In this document: in pieces, positions 1 through 6,737 of the stretch | Numbering within the stretch: position 1 is the stretch's first letter | How the letters are laid out: each line of letters starts with the position of its first letter | Assembly: GCA_003427395.1 (NCBI GenBank) | Contig: BFEA01000644.1 | Location: 288,649 to 313,692 of the forward strand | Reading direction: 5' to 3' | Length of the DNA: 25,044 nucleotides | Origin: Chara braunii | Taxonomy: Eukaryota > Streptophyta > Charophyceae > Charales > Characeae | Translations under genes and position numbers: made by a program | Notes under the pieces: model-generated | What the model saw: the letters and a program-made list of their open reading frames with translations, nothing else | Told to the model about the DNA's origin: nothing | Database searches by the model: none

Positions 1-61
1 GGTACCAACTCGGATTGCCTCTTGGCCTACTCCGGCCTCCTTTTTGCTTCACAAATGCTGC

Positions 62-87
62 CCCCTTGGGTCCTAATGCCCAAGGGG
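62..87. repeat. Hairpin, 9-bp perfect stem
   Basis: CCCCTTGGG at 62-70 pairs with CCCAAGGGG at 79-87 around an 8-nt loop. It is the first hairpin of the array. Confidence 0.7.
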
Positions 88-189
88 CAATTTTACTTGA
101 AAAAAAAAGGCCTTGTGGACCTTTTTCTCGATTTTTTCGGCCTCCCTTGGGTAAGCCGGAGCATTTTTTCATGCGGCGGCACATTTTCA

Positions 190-216
190 GCCTTGGATCT
201 GGCTAAGATCCAAGGC
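190..216. repeat. Hairpin, 11-bp perfect stem
   Basis: GCCTTGGATCT at 190-200 pairs perfectly with AGATCCAAGGC at 206-216, leaving a 5-nt loop GGCTA. Confidence 0.75.
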
Positions 217-384
217 CAACAATAATTCATGCTACCCCTTAGTAGCCCTTGCTTCAATTTTGAGCCCCTAAGTCTACTTTTTCAATTTTTGGTGCATCTG
301 GCTCTCTTTTTGGACCAAATGCACAGTTTTGTCCCTTTCCTTCTTTTGTTTCTTTCCATTTTGGGCTGCCAACTCATTCCGGAG

Positions 385-420
385 CTAGCCGTTTTGAACT
401 GGCCCACAAAAAACGGCTAG
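385..420. repeat. Hairpin, 11-bp perfect stem
   Basis: CTAGCCGTTTT at 385-395 pairs with AAAACGGCTAG at 410-420; the loop is 14 nt. Confidence 0.7.
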
Positions 421-429
421 TTCCTCTCC

Positions 430-458
430 ACCATGAGATCTGATCTCAGATCCATGGT
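430..458. repeat. Hairpin with one bulge
   Basis: ACCATG (430-435) pairs with CATGGT (453-458). GATCTGA (437-443) pairs with TCAGATC (446-452), leaving a single bulged A at 436 and a 2-nt loop. Confidence 0.7.
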
Positions 459-527
459 CCAAATGAAAACCGGCCACTTCCTTTTTGCATTTTCTCTCAT
501 TTTCTGCTTTTTAATTCAGATTTTATT

Positions 528-554
528 GAGATATGGCCCTAAGGGCCATATCTC
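528..554. repeat. Hairpin, 13-bp perfect stem
   Basis: GAGATATGGCCCT (528-540) and AGGGCCATATCTC (542-554) are perfect reverse complements around a single A. It is the longest stem in the array. Confidence 0.8.
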
Positions 555-601
555 TACAATCCGGATTGCCCTCCCTCATTCTAGGAGGGATGACGTCAAA
601 G

Positions 602-636
602 TTGGGACCTGCGAGTCCCTACTGTGCAGGTCCCAA
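602..636. repeat. Hairpin, 11-bp stem (copy A)
   Basis: TTGGGACCTGC (602-612) pairs with GCAGGTCCCAA (626-636). The copy B counterpart at 1866-1908 keeps GGGAC/GTCCC, but the flanking T-A pair becomes A-T (TGGGAC/GTCCCA versus AGGGAC/GTCCCT). Confidence 0.75.
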
Positions 637-971
637 TAGGCCGGCATACTCTCCTCCACTCTTTTCTCCCTTTTTATTTCATTCTTCCTCCTTTTTCTCT
701 CATTTTTTTTTCTTTTTCTTTTATTTCAGTTATGACAAGTGTCAAACTGTTGTGCACCATCTTTCTAGGCCCTAAGGCCTCATTCAAGGCCAAGTTCATG
801 GCTGTTACTTGGCCGTTACATCTCAGCTTCCAACAATGGCACCCCCATGCTCCTAGAGGGCTCCACTATACTCCCATTCGCCCAATTTTGAGCCCCTTTT
901 GCTCCGATTTTCTAAGGACAGCCTTTTTCTCATGTTGAGTCTCTTAAGGCTCTATTTTCTCATGCCTAGCT

Positions 972-991
972 AGTCCGAGATATCTCGGACT
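972..991. repeat. 20-bp perfect palindrome (copy A)
   Basis: AGTCCGAGATATCTCGGACT is its own reverse complement. The copy B counterpart at 2231-2248 has ATCCGA/TCGGAT in place of GTCCGA/TCGGAC, a paired G-C to A-T replacement. Confidence 0.8.
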
Positions 992-1056
992 GGTGGGCAG
1001 CCCTCCCAACACTATTATTTTGCTTTCTTTTCTCCCCATGGCTGTCCCACTGGCCC

Positions 1057-1078
1057 CCACTAGTGCTTGCACTAGTGG
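1057..1078. repeat. Hairpin CCACTAGTGC (copy A)
   Basis: CCACTAGTGC and GCACTAGTGG flank a TT loop. The same hairpin recurs at 2315-2338 with one extra base pair. Confidence 0.8.
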
Positions 1079-1091
1079 TGCTAATATTTTT

Positions 1092-1120
1092 CACCGTCTA
1101 GATCCTTAATCTCGACGGTG
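1092..1120. repeat. Hairpin CACCGTC...GACGGTG (copy A)
   Basis: CACCGTCTAGAT (1092-1103) pairs with ATCTCGACGGTG (1109-1120) with one T-C mismatch in 12. The copy B counterpart (2353-2376) is fully paired with A-T at that position. Confidence 0.75.
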
Positions 1121-1366
1121 CCGTTTGTTTGCACAAATATTCCTTGTGCTTGCTCATGGTCCCGTTGGGACATCCCAAGTCCCCGCCACTCTCCTCCATA
1201 CTAGTTTCATTTTCTCGTCCCGTCGGCGCATGTTCCGTTTTTCGATTTTCATTATTTGGACCCACTTGGCCCCCGGCAACATTCCGGATGGTGTCCCATT
1301 TTTATTTTTGGGGTCCCTTGTCCTTGGTGGTCCCATCATCTCTACATGTGTGCTGATTTTTCTAGG

Positions 1367-1387
1367 CCGTGAGATCTCATCTCACGG
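1367..1387. repeat. Hairpin, 9-bp perfect stem
   Basis: CCGTGAGAT (1367-1375) and ATCTCACGG (1379-1387) flank a 3-nt loop. Confidence 0.7.
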
Positions 1388-1486
1388 TTGCCGTTTACCG
1401 GTTTTACTTGCCCGATGCCGAAATCGCTCCTTTCTAGCCTTCCGGGCTTGCCGTGGCTCATTTTCCCTTAGCCTAGGCATCGCCAT

Positions 1487-1515
1487 GCAGTCCATTGCAA
1501 CTCGGACTGCAATGG
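1487..1515. repeat. Two mutually exclusive hairpins
   Basis: GCAGTCC (1487-1493) can pair with GGACTGC (1504-1510). Alternatively CCATTGCA (1492-1499) pairs with TGCAATGG (1508-1515). The arms overlap, so only one can form at a time, a switch-like arrangement. A related GTCCG/CGGAC hairpin lies at 2069-2086. Confidence 0.6.
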
Positions 1516-1588
1516 GGGTCAATTCCCTAGCCTCAATGCCCCACAACTAGCCCCTACTCAAAAGAAAAAGAAACGGTCAACTCCCAAG

Positions 1589-1620
1589 TGCATCCGGACT
1601 TGATTTTGGCTCCGGATGCA
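1589..1620. repeat. Hairpin, 10-bp perfect stem
   Basis: TGCATCCGGA (1589-1598) pairs with TCCGGATGCA (1611-1620) around a 12-nt loop. Confidence 0.75.
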
Positions 1621-1675
1621 CCATGTGTTTCTCCTCATGCATACAATCCGTTTTATTCCGGTTGCATGGGGCCTT

Positions 1676-1714
1676 GATTTTCTTTGGTTTTCTCTGCAAA
1701 AATCAAAGAAAATC
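1676..1714. repeat. Hairpin, 11-bp perfect stem
   Basis: GATTTTCTTTG (1676-1686) pairs with CAAAGAAAATC (1704-1714). The stem is AT-rich with a 17-nt loop. Confidence 0.65.
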
Positions 1715-1865
1715 CAAATCCTTTGTAACCGCCATATTCCAGAATGAATCTGGTCACGGACGAATCTCCCCAAGTGACCGTTTTTTACCGTTGAGGCCTT
1801 TTTCTCTTTCTTTTTCGTTTCTTTTCTTTTCTTTTTCTTTTCTTTTCTTTTCCTCCTTTCTTGGA

Positions 1866-1908
1866 CAGTAGGGACCTGCCAGTCCCTACTTGTGGTAGTC
1901 CCTACTGA
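1866..1908. repeat. Alternative-pairing hairpin (copy B)
   Basis: CAGTAGGGAC (1866-1875) has two possible partners: GTCCCTACT at 1882-1890 (6-nt loop) and GTCCCTACTG at 1899-1908 (full 10 bp). This is the copy B counterpart of 602-636. Confidence 0.65.
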
Positions 1909-2314
1909 CGGCCAACTCACTCACTCCCTCTCACTCTTTTTGTTTTATTCTCCCACATTTTCTTTTCTTTTCTCTCTTTTTTTCTAGCATGCCAAGTGCC
2001 AAGTGGCCGTTAAGGCCCTTTTCTAGCCTCTTCCTCTTAGTTTTGGCGCTTCCTAAGCCCAAAGTGCAGTCCGTTATATCTCGGACAGCAATAATGGCCT
2101 TCTCATGCCCATGGGAGCTTCCCTTCACTCCTATTTTCCTCCCATAGTGGCCCTTCCTACTCCGATTTTCTCCCGGAGGGCTATTTTTCACATGGGGCCT
2201 CTTTTGACTCCATTTTCTTGAGGGAGGCTGATCCGAGATTTTTCGGATTGCTCCCATGCCTCCCACCTCAAGTTTCTTTACTTTTTCTTTTCTTTTCGGC
2301 CTTCCCATTTTGCT

Positions 2315-2338
2315 ACCACTAGTGCTTGCACTAGTGGT
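2315..2338. repeat. Hairpin ACCACTAGTGC (copy B)
   Basis: 11-bp perfect stem ACCACTAGTGC/GCACTAGTGGT with a TT loop, 1260 bp from its copy A equivalent at 1057. Confidence 0.8.
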
Positions 2339-2352
2339 GCTCATATTCTTGG

Positions 2353-2376
2353 CCGTCAAGATCACGATCTTGACGG
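2353..2376. repeat. Hairpin CCGTCAAGATC (copy B)
   Basis: CCGTCAAGATC and GATCTTGACGG form a perfect 11-bp stem with a 2-nt loop. It follows the CCACTAGTGC hairpin at the same spacing as in copy A. Confidence 0.8.
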
Positions 2377-2441
2377 TGCACCTTGCCTTTATTATTTTCC
2401 CTCATGCGGTGTTGCCGTTTCTTCTTGGGACTTTCACATGT

Positions 2442-2580
2442 CCCCGCCACTTGTCCCGTCGGTGGTCCCCGACACTTAGTCCCGCCGGTGGTCCCCGACC
2501 CTTAGTCCCGCTGGTGGTCCCCAACACTTAGTCCCGCCGGCGGTCCCCGACACTTAGTCCCGCCGGCGGTCCCCGACGCA
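2442..2580. repeat. 26-bp tandem minisatellite, 5 copies
   Basis: Five consecutive units of consensus CCCCGACACTTAGTCCCGCC plus GGTGGT start at 2442, 2467, 2493, 2519 and 2545, followed by a partial unit. The first is 25 bp, the others 26 bp, with one to four differences each. There are no unique spacers, so it is not a CRISPR array. The period is not a multiple of three, so it is unlikely to encode a repeated peptide. Confidence 0.85.
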
Positions 2581-3105
2581 TTTCGCCCCGGGTACCATTA
2601 TTTTTACTTAGCCCCATGTGGCCCCGGGTGCCTTTCCCCGAGGTGTCCCACGTCCCTTGGGCGTTTTGTCGCCCCATGGTGACCCCTCTCCCTTGTCTTT
2701 TCTTGCGCCTTGCGCGCGCCGGTTCCTTTGGTCGCGGGCCTCTACCCCGAGGCTCCCGTAGGTGGCCCCCATGTTGACCCCTCGTTCTCTATCTTCCCGC
2801 GGCCTCTGGGCCGCCCGTCCCTCGACTCCCTTATTCCTTTATCGCAGCCGTGCTGTGTTTGTTGGTTCAAGTGCCCTTTGGCCTTAGTCTTATTGCATTC
2901 CAACGGCCCTCCCGGCCTCATGCTATGTTCTATGTGCCCCTGTTCTTGCACTCGCTTGCTTGCCGTCGCTAGTTCTTTCCTCCTGTGGTTCTAACCCCAG
3001 GGCATCACTCCCTCCTGCGGCCTAATCCTTTGTTTTTCTCTCTCCTGCCTGCTCACTCCAGATTTCTCTGTTGTGCACAGTTTGCCCATATTCAGTCTCT
3101 CGTGT
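2581..3105. other. No recognisable gene
   Basis: C- and T-rich sequence continuing from the 26-bp array. The open frames at 2710-2994 (+) and 2742-2951 (-) overlap each other and match no family I recognise. No RNA gene, LTR end or strong inverted repeat was seen. Confidence 0.5.
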
Positions 3106-3378
3106 GATGGGAAGTTATTCGGGACCCACCAGTCCCGACAACGGTCCATGATCCCTCCAGACATGGACGAGAGATAAGACATTGACGGCATTGTAGACGA
3201 AGATGTGTTCAAAACAAGAGGTAGAGGTCGTCCACAGAAACAGTATAAAGTCCGGTTCGCTTATCAGGAGCCGGAGGATGACCACTGGTTCACTAGAGCA
3301 GAACTTTTAGAAACAGCCCCCGATATAGTTAGGGCCTACGAAAGAGATCAGAAAGGTAAAGGTCCTGCCTTGGACTAA
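3106..3378 (+). pseudogene. Ty3/gypsy integrase C-terminal chromodomain remnant (element 1)
   Basis: Read in one frame, this ends in a chromodomain-like segment with YKVRFAYQEPEDDHWFTRAE, then ETAPDIVRAYERDQ and a TAA stop at 3376. Chromodomains at the end of gypsy integrases are thought to steer insertion to chromatin. Near the start, SMIPPDMDER is followed by an in-frame TAA at 3175, then DIDGIVDEDVF. The same DIDGIVD phrase occurs in the remnant at 23820-24206, so both belong to one family. The catalytic core and everything upstream are absent; the sequence to the left is unrelated. It lies just ahead of LTR X, as expected for the 3' end of an element. Confidence 0.8.
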
Positions 3379-3408
3379 GTTATTCTCGGAGGACCTCGAA
3401 TTTAGGCC

Positions 3409-3481
3409 GACGGGAGTGAAACAGTATTCACCAGCTCGCAGTAGGTGACGCAGATCCCAGGGTTCGATCCCTAGTCCCACC
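3409..3481 (+). other. Degenerate tRNA-like segment with B box
   Basis: This 73-nt window ends with a T-arm-like GGTTCGATCC (3461-3470) followed by TCCCACC. The 5' end GACGGGA pairs with it at 5 of 7 positions. CACC/GGTG can form part of an anticodon arm, but the loop is 11 nt and the D arm lacks the conserved GG. This fits a decayed tRNA or tRNA-derived SINE head better than a working tRNA, and chance is possible. Confidence 0.25.
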
Positions 3482-3504
3482 TTAGCTGTGTACAATATCT
3501 GTGT

Positions 3505-3573
3505 CGCCCCCTAGAGTTGAACCCGTGACCTGTGTTTTTAACAGCGGTAGACTGTTATAGAGTCCAGGGGGCG
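3505..3573 (-). other. Degenerate tRNA-like cloverleaf, opposite strand
   Basis: On the minus strand, CGCCCCC and GGGGGCG form a 7-bp acceptor-like stem. GACT/AGTC forms a D-like stem with a 7-nt loop, and CTGT/ACAG closes a 7-nt anticodon-like loop. GGTTCAACTC resembles a B box. There is no T at position 33, and the T stem is only about 3 bp, so it should not be a working tRNA. Two tRNA-like features within 170 bp may point to a SINE-like insertion. Confidence 0.25.
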
Positions 3574-3623
3574 CAGGGGTTCGATCTGTAGACCTGTCGA
3601 GTAGGAGTCCTAGTCAGGTCTAG

Positions 3624-3740
3624 AAGTCGTAGCTGTAGCCTTCCCGAAAGGTCAAGGTCGTAGCTGCTATAGTCCAGAAGGGTCAAAGTCGTAGCTGCTA
3701 CAGTCACGGAAGGCCAAGTCTACGGCCTTCCGGAAGGTCC
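3624..3740 (+). repeat. 31-bp tandem repeats before LTR X
   Basis: Three 31-bp units start at 3624, 3655 and 3686, each beginning A[AG]GTCGTAGCTG and ending GAA[AG]GG[TC]CA. A diverged fourth unit from 3717 contains CGGCCTTCCGGAAGG. Only that last part is kept ahead of the other X LTR (18159-18200). Confidence 0.75.
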
Positions 3741-3759
3741 CAGTGGTGGCCTTTCGAAG

Positions 3760-4341
3760 TGCCCCACGTTTAGGCTGAGGCAAGTGGGCAAGTGGTGAGG
3801 CAAGTGGTGGAGTCTACCCGTGTTGAGTCAGCAGTCCCAGTCCTAGACAGTTGTGGTCCAGTTCAGCAAGTACCACATGGGACTGTGTGCACTTCGGGCA
3901 TGGGAAAGGGCCAGACCAACGCACTGCAGAAGTATAAATCAAGAGGCAGCGCCCAGCCATTCATTCATTCCTGCGTGAGCCATGCAGAAGCGCTGCCACA
4001 GCGACTTGTGCGAGGAGGTCTGCAGTGAGCCCGAAGACGAAGTGGGCAGAGAGACGAAGTGTAGCCATAGCGATAGGGTAGCGGCGGCAATAGCCGCCAT
4101 AGCTGTAGTTGGGGTTCAGTGTGTGTGCGTGCAAGTGTTCAGAGAGACGCGTGTGGGATATCTAGGGTGATCCACTGTATGCGAACAGAGAGTTGTATGG
4201 GCGCTGTGTCGCCATAGCCATTGGAAGTGAACTCGTATTTGGGTTGCCATATCTCTGAGTACTGAGTGGGCGCATGTCGCCAGTTTGCTGCGCTACTGTT
4301 TGCATGCATGTAAGGTGTGAATGAAAGCTAGTCTGATTGCA
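3760..4341 (+). repeat. LTR X, copy A (3' LTR of element 1)
   Basis: This 582-bp stretch aligns along its length with 18202-18813 at high identity with small indels. Shared blocks include CCCACGTTTAGGCT, GGGACTGTGTGCACT, GGCATGGGAAAGGGCCAGAC, AGCCATGCNGAAGCGCTGCC and GCCATATCTCTGAGT. It ends ...GATTGCA and probably begins TGCC, fitting the TG...CA rule. The start is less certain than the end. It follows a gypsy chromodomain, so it is the 3' LTR of the left element. Confidence 0.75.
3931..3938 (+). promoter_or_regulatory. Likely TATA box in LTR X
   Basis: AGTATAAA lies mid-LTR in X copy A. The aligned position in copy B reads GTATAGAT (18361-18368), a weakened version. Mid-LTR placement suits the U3/R boundary of a plus-strand element. 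Confidence 0.5.
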
Positions 4342-4430
4342 CTCTTATTCATACAAGAAATAATAATACAATGTTCAGTGGTCAGAGTTGCTGATCCAGA
4401 ATCAATGTCCGAGTTCCTCTTCTACTGCAG

Positions 4431-5162
4431 GTACCACTTGAGGTCCACCATAGCCATGGCCGCCTCTACCTTCCTTCATCTTCATAGGCCGAGGCTATGG
4501 CGGACTACAAGGCCTTGCCCAGACGCCCAAAGGACAACCCAAAGCAGCTATGGCTGCTCTAGCTCAGGCCGCCATGCCTGACCCTACCTCGAAGCTTCTT
4601 GGTGTGGCTCTCCCCGGTTGGGGACTCCCTGTTGCAGCGCCCACCAAGGTGATGAAGATGGCTGCCACCATAGCCAGGTAAGTACCCCTGGCGCTCCTCC
4701 CCCTTCCTTCCTTCCTCCCTCGTGTCCTTCTCCTTCCTCCCCAGCAGCGCTGCTCCAGCATAGCGCTGCTCCAGCCGGCGCTCCACCAGTGTGTCGCCAA
4801 ACTTGCACACCGAAAAAGAGGCCGGACTCTCCGCCCGGCCAAAAGATATAGCGGCCTGCTTTGCCTCTTGGGCGGTGACTTCCAGGCCGCTTGGCCTTCC
4901 AAGCAACCGGTACCTCCTCCCTTTCGGAGGGAAACATCATTGCAGACTCTGATATTGCCCGTACAGGCCCTAAACCCAGACTGGTTGGACTGGTATCCAC
5001 CTAGACCTAACCTACAACTATTGGGCCTCTAAAAATGCCACTTTTGTCTTCATCTGCTCGGCCTCCAGTACCCGCACATCTACCCCTTCGCAGGTGCGGT
5101 ACTGGCGTACCCGCTACTTGAGTGCTTTTCCCCGCTGCAACCCCTCAATGTCACGGCCACAG
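4431..5162 (+). other. Exon-intron-like segment on the antisense strand of LTR Y
   Basis: On the plus strand TTCTACTGCAG (ending 4430) looks like a splice acceptor and CCAG|GTAAGTACC (4677/4678) is a near-consensus donor. A second acceptor-like CCCCTTCGCAG ends at 5093, and a second donor ACAG|GTAAGTACC follows at 5162/5163. This would define a 247-bp exon, a 416-bp intron and a 69-bp exon. One frame of the first is open for about 70 codons and contains AAMPDPTSKLLGVALPGW. I do not recognise the protein. It could be a captured host gene fragment or chance. Confidence 0.3.
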
Positions 5163-5224
5163 GTAAGTACCGGCCCTGAGGGCGCAATGAACGAGCAAGT
5201 GCCCTTGCGGCCCCCACACACACT

Positions 5225-5332
5225 CAAGCCAACCAGCACTCAGACAGGCACGGCCACACACATTCAAGCCAACCAGCACTCAGACAGGCACGGCCACACA
5301 CACACTCAAGCCAACCAGCACTCAGACAGACA
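5225..5332. repeat. 40-42-bp tandem repeats in LTR Y, left copy
   Basis: Three units beginning CAAGCCAACCAGCACTCAGA start at 5225, 5265 and 5307. Each includes CACGGCCACACACA except the last, which degenerates. The right LTR has four units (13012-13150). Confidence 0.85.
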
Positions 5333-5458
5333 TGCAGTCCAGCAAGCGTGCACACACAGACTTAGTAGCAAGCGGGAAACTCAGCAGGGCATTCAGTCTA
5401 TGGGCAAAACTCAGAAACAAGCTGTGTGTTTCAGTCCATGTTCGGACGGGTCATCACA

Positions 5459-5471
5459 CTACTCCCCCCTC
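5459..5471 (-). promoter_or_regulatory. Polypurine tract of element 2
   Basis: On the minus strand GAGGGGGGAGTAG sits immediately before the TGTGATGAC start of the 3' LTR. This is the position of the plus-strand primer for reverse transcription. Confidence 0.7.
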
Positions 5472-5499
5472 GAGAGCGAGGTCCTTTCGAGCGAGTAAC

Positions 5500-6041
5500 T
5501 CATTCTGAGTCCTCGACAAACACATCGTACGCAAGCAAGGCAAAGAGGTTCCTAGAGTACTCTGTTGCAGTGAGCCTTGCAGAGATCTTAGGTACAACGT
5601 TAGTGGCGATTTGTCGCTCGTAGGCTTTGACAACGTGCGGTGCATTGCGTAGCAGTTCCTGTTTGGAAATCCAGTACAGATCGTCTAATGGGTGATACAT
5701 AAAGTGAACCCGGTACTATCTGTTGCGTCCCTTCCCTACGTGCTGTTTGATTCTGTCTATCTCATGCCCACCTTTGATCGCACGAGGATCATGTCTTCGC
5801 GATAGTCGAACATCTTATCGTCACGGTGGAGGTACAGTTTCGATGCATGGAACACGGGGTATGTGCGCAGATGGGCTGGCACATCAACTACGTACGAAGG
5901 GCCAAAGTGGTCTTCGCCAATCACATCCAAAACATCCCACGGTCCGTAATAGAGTGGGAGAAGTTGCGAGAGACCCCTTCTTCTTCTGAGAATTCAGACA
6001 TCTTGACCCAGACATAGCTTCCTACCCTGAATGTCCGACGG
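5500..6041 (-). pseudogene. Integrase C-terminal domain and chromodomain, element 2
   Basis: This continues the integrase frame. An SH3-like C-terminal domain is visible as FRVGSYVWVKMSEFSEEEG, then after a frameshift as PWDVLDVIGED and AHLRTYPVFHASKLYLHRDD. A second frameshift and an in-frame stop lead into the chromodomain (YWISKQELLRNAPHVVKAYE). The open frame ends at 5500, just before the purine tract. DNA binding and chromatin targeting are the family roles; this copy cannot make them in one piece. Confidence 0.8.
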
Positions 6042-6737
6042 TCAGCGCCCCTTGTTCGCGTGATGGATCATGGTGTGTTGTCGCTTGGTCATGGCTGCGA
6101 TGGCAACCTTGAGCAAGCGATCATGCTTGGCCCTGAAGCCAGGCCTGCCGGGTGTTAAGCCAGCTGGCTGCTCAAGGAATAGGCAGGAGAGCGGATTACG
6201 GATCTGCCAACCGAGATGCAGCCTGTTCGGTGCTATGCCAGTGGCAGAATGGATGGAGTTGTTGTACAACCCCCTAACGGAATACAACTTTTCATCCCAT
6301 GTTTCCTGATCCGGGATAATCAAAGCGGGAAGAAGTTGGAACACAGTCTGGTTGATTTCTTCAGCCAAACCGTTGGCTTCAGGGTGTCGGCCAGATGTCA
6401 TACACAGCCTGATCCCCAGATGAGACGTGAAGTCCTTCCATTCAGTACTAATGAAGCGCGGGTCCCGCTCGCTTACGAGAGTTTTCGGGGTCCCGAACTG
6501 CAGAATGTACTTCTATTGGAACTCACGAATCACTAATTCTGTTGGGGCGTGCGACGGCAAAGGGATTAGATTGAGAAACTTAGAGAATCGGTCAACAATC
6601 ACCATGACTTGTGAGTAGCCGTTCTTGCTTACCTTTCCCATGTCGGTGAAGTCAACGGAGACGGACTCCCCGGGACCATCGGGAATGGGAAGGGGCGCGA
6701 GTAGCCCTATGGGCTTTTTTCTGCATGGTTTGATTCG
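6042..6737 (-). pseudogene. Integrase catalytic core, element 2
   Basis: The DDE strand-transfer core is readable in one frame: first Asp in SVSVDFTDMG, second in VSERDPRFIS, and the Glu in SGRHPEANGLAEE. It is interrupted by a TAA just after the CQVC of the zinc motif (about 6738) and a TAG in REFQ*KYI. The last 120 codons (6401-6042) are open. All three catalytic residues survive, so inactivation comes from the stops, not from active-site loss. Confidence 0.85.

Larger units (their letters stand above)
600..1121. repeat. Tandem repeat copy A (period about 1.26 kb)
   Basis: This segment can be aligned by eye with 1862-2381. Shared landmarks in the same order are a GGGACCTGC...AGTCCCTACT block, a long T/C tract ending in a pyrimidine-AG, a GGCCAAGT/TTGGC region, a TCCGAGAT...TCGGA hairpin, the hairpin CCACTAGTGC-TT-GCACTAGTGG, and a CCGTC...GACGG hairpin followed by GTGC. 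Offsets are about 1258-1264 bp throughout. Spacers are diverged while hairpins are kept. The outer limits are uncertain, because the preceding 600 bp align only loosely with 1260-1860. Confidence 0.65.
1862..2381. repeat. Tandem repeat copy B (period about 1.26 kb)
   Basis: Second copy of the unit at 600-1121, with the same landmarks in the same order. The distal pair of hairpins (2315-2338 and 2353-2376) is the best conserved, and here both stems are perfect at 11 bp. The neighbouring spacers differ at many positions, so the duplication is old. Confidence 0.65.
1..2440. repeat. Hairpin-rich, pyrimidine-rich non-coding array
   Basis: No convincing protein frame was found; the open frames here are short, overlap on both strands and match no family I know. 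What is visible is a succession of about 21 short inverted repeats with 5-13 bp stems and mostly short loops, separated by T/C-rich spacers. The spacers share phrases such as 'caattttgagcccct' (near 253 and 883). Similar hairpin neighbourhoods recur near 190, 800, 1490 and 2066, suggesting a base unit of roughly 600-650 bp, with a clearer higher-order period of about 1.26 kb. It could be a satellite, a non-autonomous transposon array, or a transcribed structured RNA. Function unknown. Confidence 0.6.
3379..3759 (+). other. 3' untranslated region of element 1
   Basis: This stretch lies between the pol stop and the X LTR. Its first 35 bases (TCTCGGAGGACCTC and following) recur after the related chromodomain remnant near 24373, marking a shared 3' region. 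Beyond that it holds two tRNA-like segments and a short tandem array, listed separately. No protein is evident. Confidence 0.6.
4342..5458 (-). repeat. LTR Y, left copy (3' LTR of element 2)
   Basis: It matches 12463-13279 from the CTCTTATTCATACAAG block through to ...GGTCATCACA at 5458. On the minus strand it starts TGTGATGAC, directly after a purine tract. Its far end is missing: X LTR sequence abuts it at 4341/4342 in place of the last roughly 200 bp. It carries about 535 bp (around 4555-5090) absent from the right copy, which contains exon-like signals described separately. Confidence 0.8.

Noticed and set aside
1125-1550. 141-codon open frame in the hairpin region as a gene
   Set aside because: It spans several hairpins and is overlapped by frames on both strands. 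It has no recognisable domain and is not kept in the other repeat copies.
1558-2365. Minus-strand open frames rich in Lys/Arg as genes
   Set aside because: Their composition simply reflects the T/C-rich plus strand, and the frames are not conserved between repeat copies.
2442-2580. CRISPR array
   Set aside because: Repeats are contiguous with no unique spacers and the context is eukaryotic.
4553-5090. Retained intron explaining the LTR length difference
   Set aside because: The edges of the missing segment in the right LTR do not fall at GT and AG; a plain deletion fits better.
5459-5700. Separate small gene ending the element 2 pol
   Set aside because: It is the chromodomain tail of integrase, in line with the upstream frames once frameshifts are allowed.
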